This document shows positions 59,780-64,000 of a DNA stretch of 64,000 bases, piece by piece. The notes under the pieces were generated by a model, which was given only the letters and a program-made list of their open reading frames with translations, was not told the origin of the DNA and ran no database searches. This DNA is from DATLFA01 sp035525225 (GTDB lineage: Bacteria > Actinomycetota > Acidimicrobiia > Acidimicrobiales > WLNW01), in the NCBI GenBank assembly GCA_035525225.1, contig DATLFA010000077.1:156738-220737 (forward strand), read 5' to 3'. The position numbers and the translations under genes were made by a program. The stretch's first letter is position 1. The number at the start of each line of letters is the position of its first letter.

Positions 59780-60988
59780 CTACGACGGTCGCACGTGCCA
59801 GCCCCGGTCGCGGAGAGCCCGCAGCGCGGTGCGGCGATGGTCCTGCCCCCGTGTCTCCACCGTGACCGCCACCTCGACCTCGTCGAGATCGAGCGAGGCT
59901 CGTTCGCGGTGATGATCGACCGCCAGTATGTTGAGCTCGAGTTGTGCGATGTCACTTGCGAGTCGGGCCAGAGAACCCGGGCGATCGGGGACATCGATTC
60001 GCAGTCGCAGATATCGCCCGGCAACGGACAGACCGTGTTCGATCAGGCGCGAGAGCAGTAGGGCATCGACGTTGCCGCCGGACAACAAGACCACCGTCGG
60101 CCCCGACCGGCGCTGCCTCGGGAACTTGTTGGCCATCACCGCCGCCAAGCCCGCGGCTCCGCTCGGTTCGACGATGGACTTCATGCGTTCGAGCACCGTG
60201 ACCAACGCTTGACCGATCTCTTCGTCGCTGACAGTGACGACGTCGTCGACGAACGCTTCGACATGAGCCACCGTCAGCGCCGACGGAGCCTTCACAGCGA
60301 TGCCATCGGCAATCGTCACGACGGATTGAAGACGCCGAGGCACTCCGGCATCGAGCGATGCTCGCATGGACGCCGCGCCTTCGGCCTCGACGCCGACGAT
60401 TCGGCACTTCGGCGCGAGTGCTTTGATCGCGGCAGCGATGCCGGATATCAAACCGCCGCCACCGATGGGCACCACGATCGTCGCCACTTCGGGCAATTCG
60501 GAGAGCACTTCGAGAGCGATCGTCCCTTGACCGGCGATCACCGCTCGATCGTCGAACGGGGGCACGAACCGAGCGTGGTTGTCGCGCGCGAAGCGCTTCG
60601 CATGCCGGACCGCGTCGTCGATGCTGTCACCCACGAGTTCGACCACCGCGCCGTACTCTTGCGTCGCGGTGACCTTGGGCAGCGACGCGCCTCGGGGCAT
60701 GAAGATCGTCGACGTCAGCCTGCAGAGCGATGCCGCCAGAGCCACACCCTGGGCGTGGTTGCCCGCCGAGGCCGCCACGACGTGTGTGCCCGGTTCGAGC
60801 TGGGCGATGTGGTTGTACGCCCCACGGATCTTGAACGATCCCGTGCGTTGGCGTTGCTCTTCCTTGCACCACACGTCGGCGCCGGCCGCGCGAACGAGCG
60901 AATCGAACCGCGACAGCGGAGTACGACGAACGACACCCGCGATTCGTGCCTCGGCCTCACGGACCTCTTCGATGCTCACCAGTCTCAT
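59780..60988 (-). CDS. ilvA: threonine ammonia-lyase (threonine dehydratase)
   Basis: IlvA deaminates threonine to 2-oxobutanoate, the first step to isoleucine. The 402-residue protein has the PLP-binding Lys53 in RTGSFKIRGAYNH, SAGNHAQGVALAA, the phosphate-binding GGGGLISGI loop, and a C-terminal ACT-like domain (about 325-402, LRLRIDVPDRPGSLARLASD) of the shorter catabolic/single-ACT type. CAGGAG precedes the ATG. Feedback by isoleucine or valine cannot be judged. A repeat element and glgB follow downstream. Confidence 0.93.
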   Translation of the reverse strand: MRLVSIEEVREAEARIAGVVRRTPLSRFDSLVRAAGADVWCKEEQRQRTGSFKIRGAYNHIAQLEPGTHVVAASAGNHAQGVALAASLCRLTSTIFMPRGASLPKVTATQEYGAVVELVGDSIDDAVRHAKRFARDNHARFVPPFDDRAVIAGQGTIALEVLSELPEVATIVVPIGGGGLISGIAAAIKALAPKCRIVGVEAEGAASMRASLDAGVPRRLQSVVTIADGIAVKAPSALTVAHVEAFVDDVVTVSDEEIGQALVTVLERMKSIVEPSGAAGLAAVMANKFPRQRRSGPTVVLLSGGNVDALLLSRLIEHGLSVAGRYLRLRIDVPDRPGSLARLASDIAQLELNILAVDHHRERASLDLDEVEVAVTVETRGQDHRRTALRALRDRGWHVRPS

Positions 60989-61038
60989 GGGACTCCTGAC
61001 GAACCGGATCGCGTCAGTGCAGCGGGTCCCGGCAGCGG

Positions 61039-61044
61039 TACATT
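61039..61044 (+). promoter_or_regulatory. -10 box TACATT of a likely leaderless transcript
   Basis: The box is seven nt before the ATG at 61052; no good -35 is seen. Confidence 0.35.
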
Positions 61045-61051
61045 CTTGTCG

Positions 61052-61459
61052 ATGCGACAGTCACACCGAGGCGCCCGGTTCGGTCACCTGTGTGACGTCG
61101 CCGGCGCCATCGGTCTCGCCGCAGCCATCGCGCGCAGCGCCGTGGGCTGCGCATCGAGCGACGACACCCGGGGGCAGCTCGGCGACCGGCTGCGCAGGGC
61201 GGCGAGCGCGAGCAAGGACGGGATTCCCCGCTACGTGCGGGCGACGCTCATCGACTTGTTCGAGGGCACCGGCATGACCAACGAACAGGCAACATGTGTC
61301 GCGGATCGAACACTGGAAGACGACAAGATCCTCACGCCCTTGCTGGTGAACCTCGTATTCGGCGATCCGGGCGTCGGCACCGCGGTATTTGTCGCGACTC
61401 GCGCGACGCGCGGCTGCTTGTCGGCTGCTGATCTCGCCCGGCTGTTCCCCGGCCGATGA
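61052..61459 (+). CDS. putative small lipoprotein of unknown function
   Basis: The protein has 135 residues. The N-terminus (GAIGLAAAIARSAVGCASSD) resembles a short signal peptide with a weak lipobox AVGC, so export and lipidation are possible but not certain. The rest is helical, with two cysteines (ATCVADR and TRGCLS) that could pair. It holds a DLFEGTGMTNEQATCVAD segment and no motif I recognise. The longer upstream frame overlaps ilvA on the other strand and is rejected. ATG at 61052 lies seven nt after TACATT. The PBP2-like gene follows after 13 nt. Confidence 0.6.
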   Translation: MRQSHRGARFGHLCDVAGAIGLAAAIARSAVGCASSDDTRGQLGDRLRRAASASKDGIPRYVRATLIDLFEGTGMTNEQATCVADRTLEDDKILTPLLVNLVFGDPGVGTAVFVATRATRGCLSAADLARLFPGR

Positions 61460-61472
61460 TTGTTCCCCGCCG

Positions 61473-62351
61473 ATGAGAAGAGCCGATTCTTCGACGTCGT
61501 TCGTCGTCGGCGGCGTTCCCGAGCCGATGAACCTCCCGTGGCAACTGGCGGTCGCCGACGGCACCTTCGCGGACGCGCAACTCGACGTCGATTGGGTCGA
61601 GCAACCGGGCGGCACCGGCGCGATCGCCGCAGCGCTCTCCGCGCACACCCTCGATGCCGCCACCATCCTCACCGAAGGCGCGATCGCCGCCATCGTCAAC
61701 GGCGCGGACCTTCGTATCTGCTCACTGTGGGTGCAGAGCCCGCTCATATGGGGCGTGCATGTGTCCGGTGAACGCGGCGCTCGCACGATTCACGATTTCG
61801 AGCCCGTGCGTTTCGCCGTCTCGCGCCTCGGTTCGGGGTCTCATCTCATGGCGTACCTACTGGCGGCGCGGGATGGCTTTGCGTTGAGTGTCGAGCAGTT
61901 GGTGGTCGTCGGCGACATCGACGGCGCCCGTGAAGCTCTGCACGAAAACCGCGCCGACGTGTTCCTGTGGGAGAAGTACATGACATCGCCGCTCGTCCAC
62001 ACAGGCGAGTTTCGGCGAATCGACACCATCGACACGCCATGGCCTTCGTTTGCGATCGCCGCGCATATCGACACGTTCGCTTCCCGTGCGCGAGACCTCG
62101 ATCGCCTGATCGTCGTCGCGCAGCGCGCAGCCACTCAGTTCGCTCGGCACCCGAAGGCGGCCGAACGCATCGTGTCGCGCTACGGCCTCACCCGACGCGA
62201 CGCGGACGAATGGCTCGATGTGTATGACTTTGCCGGCACCACCGGCGTACCGGCCGGGCTTGTGGAAGACGTACAAGATCGCCTTCTGCGCGTCGGTGCC
62301 ATCGCGTCGAAGAAGCCCGCCGCCGACATAGTGGCCCGAGCGGCCCTTTGA
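61473..62351 (+). CDS. periplasmic-binding-protein type 2 fold protein (SsuA/THI5-like, possibly Ca3427-like)
   Basis: This 292-residue protein has the two-lobe PBP2 pattern: SFVVGGVPEPMNLPWQLAVA at the start, then WVEQPGGTGAIAAALSAHTLDAATILTEGAIAAI, and a second lobe with DIDGAREALHENRADVFLWE. It has no signal peptide or lipobox, so it is probably cytoplasmic, unlike ABC-transporter binding proteins. I recall a cytosolic group named after Candida Ca3427 with this pattern; the assignment is tentative. No permease or ATPase gene is adjacent. The stop overlaps a dispersed repeat. Confidence 0.75.
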   Translation: MRRADSSTSFVVGGVPEPMNLPWQLAVADGTFADAQLDVDWVEQPGGTGAIAAALSAHTLDAATILTEGAIAAIVNGADLRICSLWVQSPLIWGVHVSGERGARTIHDFEPVRFAVSRLGSGSHLMAYLLAARDGFALSVEQLVVVGDIDGAREALHENRADVFLWEKYMTSPLVHTGEFRRIDTIDTPWPSFAIAAHIDTFASRARDLDRLIVVAQRAATQFARHPKAAERIVSRYGLTRRDADEWLDVYDFAGTTGVPAGLVEDVQDRLLRVGAIASKKPAADIVARAAL

Positions 62352-62394
62352 GCGGAGAACGGGCACGAGCGGCCCCTCTGAGCGGGGAGCGGGC
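62332..62394 (+). repeat. dispersed GGGCCCGAGCGGC repeat, about two 30-bp units
   Basis: GGCCCGAGCGGCCCTTTG is followed by AGCGGAGAACGGGCACGAGC, then GGCCCCTCTG and a partial third unit AGCGGGGAGCGGGC. The stop codon of the PBP2-like gene (62349-62351) lies inside it. Units match those in glgX and at 1825. Confidence 0.75.
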
Positions 62395-62401
62395 GTACCG
62401 C

Positions 62402-62407
62402 TAACAT
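62402..62407 (+). promoter_or_regulatory. -10 box TAACAT of a likely leaderless transcript
   Basis: The box is six nt before the ATG at 62414, directly after the repeat block. Confidence 0.45.
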
Positions 62408-62413
62408 CGCCCC

Positions 62414-63154
62414 ATGACCGAAGCGGCGCCCGAACGACCCGAGTTGTTTCTAGAGCGACGCGACAGTGTTGCGTGGATCATCATCGACCGGCCGGCCGTG
62501 CGCAACGCGATGACGCGGGCGATGGGTGCTCGGCTCGGAGAACTGCTCGAAGAGGCTCGCGACGACGATGCCGTTTCGGTGGTTGTCATCACCGGTGTCG
62601 GCACGAGCTTTTCGGCGGGGCTCGACCGCAAGGAGATCGCGAAAGGCCTCGAGGGCAAGAGCGAGTTCCCCGTCGAGCTCATGGTGCACTATCCCAAACC
62701 GACTATCGCGGCGATCAACGGTCTGGCCTACGGCGGTGGCGCGACGATGGCCATGGCGTGCGACCTTCGCGTCGCGACGGCCGGTGCGACCCTCACCTTC
62801 GGTCTGGGCAAGGTCGGCTTGGTGCCGGAGTGGGGGTCGTCGTATCTGTTGTGGCGGCAGATCGGCTACAGCCGCGCCCTCGACGTCATGCTCACCGCGC
62901 GCACCATCGACGCCGACGAAGCGCTGGCGATGGGTCTGGTCAATCGCGTCGTTCCCGACGACCAGCTCACGAACGCGGTCACCGAGTTGGCGCAACAGAT
63001 CTCTTCGCTGCCCCATGGCACGGCATCTGCGATCAAGGACGTGTTACGACGTGGGCTCGACGCCGATTTCGTCGCCGCGCGAGCCAACGAGGCGCGCATG
63101 CTCGGGCGTCGGTCACGCGAGCTCGCCGGGATGCGCCGGGCGAAGCAGAGCTGA
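62414..63154 (+). CDS. enoyl-CoA hydratase/isomerase family protein (crotonase)
   Basis: This 246-residue crotonase has the first oxyanion block GTSFSAGLDRKEIAKGL and the second LAYGGGATMAMACDLRVAT. GLGKVGLVPEWGSSYLLWRQ is a typical third block. One catalytic Glu could lie there (VPEWGSS), but assigning hydratase or isomerase is not possible. Alkylation of an enoyl- or isomerisation of a shifted double bond in acyl-CoA is the family role. It starts at ATG 62414, six nt after TAACAT. A GCGATAATCCGCC element lies 16 nt after the stop. Confidence 0.9.
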   Translation: MTEAAPERPELFLERRDSVAWIIIDRPAVRNAMTRAMGARLGELLEEARDDDAVSVVVITGVGTSFSAGLDRKEIAKGLEGKSEFPVELMVHYPKPTIAAINGLAYGGGATMAMACDLRVATAGATLTFGLGKVGLVPEWGSSYLLWRQIGYSRALDVMLTARTIDADEALAMGLVNRVVPDDQLTNAVTELAQQISSLPHGTASAIKDVLRRGLDADFVAARANEARMLGRRSRELAGMRRAKQS

Positions 63155-63169
63155 ACACTCCGCCACTCA

Positions 63170-63193
63170 TCACATTTGCAGCGATAATCCGCC
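63170..63193 (+). repeat. GCGATAATCCGCC 3'-end element, copy 3
   Basis: TCACATTTGCAGCGATAATC followed by CGCC differs from copy 1 at one position over 24 nt. It starts 16 nt after the crotonase stop and in the same orientation as the gene. Confidence 0.75.
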
Positions 63194-63200
63194 ACTCGGT

Positions 63201-63653
63201 TCAGACGAATTGCCACGACTTTGCCGGCGGGGCGCCCCCCTGGCGCTCGAGCACCTGCACGTCGAACCAGATCGGCAGCAAGTGCCGCACGTAGAACGCG
63301 TGCACGATCATGTTGGGGGTCTGGAGGTCTTCGTAGAGCTTGATCTCGACCCGATCGTCCTTGTCGCGATAACGCTGACACTGCTCGAGGATGTGATCGA
63401 CCTCTTCGCGCGTGTCCATCAACAGACCAAGGTGGTCATACCCCGGAGAAGAGAGCGGCTTCGAGGACTCTGCGACCAGAATGAACTGACCTTCGGTGGG
63501 TTGCATGAAGAATTGCCGACCGCCGAGGATCTCGACGTCGCGCGTCTCCCATCCGAAGATCCCACCGTAGAAGTCGGTGAGCTCTTGACGACGCTCGTCG
63601 GTGAGGGTCCCCTTGGGCACCGTCAGCTCCATGTGATTGAAGCGCACCGTCAT
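63201..63653 (-). CDS. VOC (vicinal oxygen chelate) family protein
   Basis: This 150-residue protein has the VOC/glyoxalase fold opening RFNHMELTVPKG and the DFYGGIFGWETRDVEILG block, then GYDHLGLLMDTREEV. Metal ligands may be His7, His in YDHLGL and a Glu near the C-terminus, as in extradiol dioxygenase-type VOC proteins. One domain only, so it probably dimerises. GGGGGT precedes the ATG. It converges on the crotonase gene, 46 nt between the stops. Function unknown. Confidence 0.82.
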   Translation of the reverse strand: MTVRFNHMELTVPKGTLTDERRQELTDFYGGIFGWETRDVEILGGRQFFMQPTEGQFILVAESSKPLSSPGYDHLGLLMDTREEVDHILEQCQRYRDKDDRVEIKLYEDLQTPNMIVHAFYVRHLLPIWFDVQVLERQGGAPPAKSWQFV

Positions 63654-63776
63654 GATGAGACCCCCTGTGTCGCGTGACTCACAGGTTACCTCGCCCCCCA
63701 GAGCGGCTCGTCGCAGAGCCGATAGCGCGGCCCGAACTCCTGTCTGTGCGCGTGCGCGTTGCGTTGACCACTTTCG

Positions 63777-63805
63777 GTGACTGTGACAGTGGGTGTCTTT
63801 ACAAT
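63777..63805 (+). promoter_or_regulatory. promoter with GTGACT and TACAAT, 17-nt spacer
   Basis: GTGACT at 63777-63782 and TACAAT at 63800-63805 are 17 nt apart. Six nt after the -10 an ATG (63812) begins, consistent with a leaderless mRNA. Confidence 0.5.
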
Positions 63806-63811
63806 TGTTGT

Positions 63812-64000
63812 ATGTCGTTGTTGATGGATGCGCCGCCCGTGCTGGGGGGTGCTCGAGATGCTGGAGGCGATTGTCGCGGGGCCGATGACGGTTGGTGAGG
63901 CCGGTGATGTGTTGCGTGGGGTGGCGCGGGTGCAGGGTCGGGGCGAGGCGGTGTTTGCGGTGGCGTTGGCGGTGTTCACGGCCGGCAACGGGCCGCGCGC
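63812..64000 (+). CDS. N-terminus of a DUF222/HNH endonuclease-like protein, cut by window edge
   Basis: The frame from GTG 63849 or ATG 63858 stays open to the edge and reads MLEAIVAGPMTVGEAGDVLR, then ARVQGRGEAVFAVALAVFTA, which resembles the N-terminus of actinobacterial DUF222 proteins that carry a C-terminal HNH nuclease. GGGGGG lies just upstream of the ATG. But the leaderless ATG at 63812 is in another frame and reaches TGA at 63896-63898. Removing one G from the six-G run at 63844-63849 would join MSLLMDAPPVLG to VLEMLEAIVA. Codon use here (GTG, GCG, GGG-rich third positions) differs from the neighbours. The identification is tentative. Confidence 0.45.

Noticed and set aside
63764..63769. 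TTGACC as the -35 of the DUF222-like promoter
   Set aside because: It lies 30 nt from TACAAT; GTGACT at 63777 gives the proper 17-nt spacing.

Overview
The window is high-GC, gene-dense bacterial DNA. The best guess is an actinobacterium, probably of the class Acidimicrobiia; this is an inference. The evidence is the codon use, several F420/FMN-type luciferase-like oxidoreductases, an RskA-type anti-sigma factor, dodecin, DUF2510 and DUF222-like proteins, an LAFTG-type wall-sorting signal, and many start codons that sit 6-8 nt after a TANNNT box with no Shine-Dalgarno sequence (leaderless transcripts). I saw no tRNA, rRNA, CRISPR array, insertion sequence or prophage.

Layout. 1-9.6 kb: catabolic genes. 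These are an alpha/beta hydrolase cut by the window edge, a frameshifted BKACE (DUF849) gene, a minus-strand run (aldo/keto reductase, Nudix, phytanoyl-CoA dioxygenase-like, SDR), a plus-strand run (F420-type PPOX protein, crotonase, LLM oxidoreductase) ending at a strong hairpin, and an LLM oxidoreductase plus amidohydrolase pair. 9.9-18.6 kb: a wall-anchored secreted protein with its own terminator, a two-subunit AddAB/AdnAB-like helicase-nuclease, and selD. 18.7-23.9 kb: a 2-oxo-acid dehydrogenase E1alpha-E1beta-E2 operon, divergent from a crotonase carrying all the 6-oxocamphor-hydrolase catalytic residues I checked, and an acyl-CoA dehydrogenase. 24-32.6 kb: pirin, DUF2510 membrane protein, PAC2, M50 protease, then a thiolase next to an HMG-CoA-synthase-like/OB-fold fusion, and a CaiB-type CoA transferase. 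32.6-42.6 kb: ECF sigma/anti-sigma pair, EamA transporter, UvrD helicase, MsrA, LLM enzyme, class III aminotransferase, beta-helix protein, dodecin, DUF952. 42.6-50.6 kb: a minus-strand run of two acyl-CoA synthetases, a PIG-V-like mannosyltransferase, a GT2, a YdjC deacetylase, a methyltransferase and an RCC1 lipoprotein. 50.9-59.7 kb: a complete glycogen locus (glgP-glgX-glgA converging on glgC and glgB). 59.8-64 kb: ilvA, a small putative lipoprotein, a PBP2-fold protein, a crotonase, a VOC protein and the start of a DUF222/HNH-like gene.

Two short dispersed repeat families cut across this layout. One is a 30-33 bp unit around GGGCCCGAGCGGC, found at or near gene 3' ends and also, in frame, inside glgX. 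The other is a roughly 24-nt element containing GCGATAATCCGCC that follows three stop codons in the same orientation. Several proteins also carry private in-frame 15-21 bp tandem duplications. The main biological hypotheses are a beta-diketone (retro-Claisen) degradation module around 18.7-23.9 kb and a fused HMG-CoA-synthase-like/thiolase condensation module at 28.6-31.2 kb.
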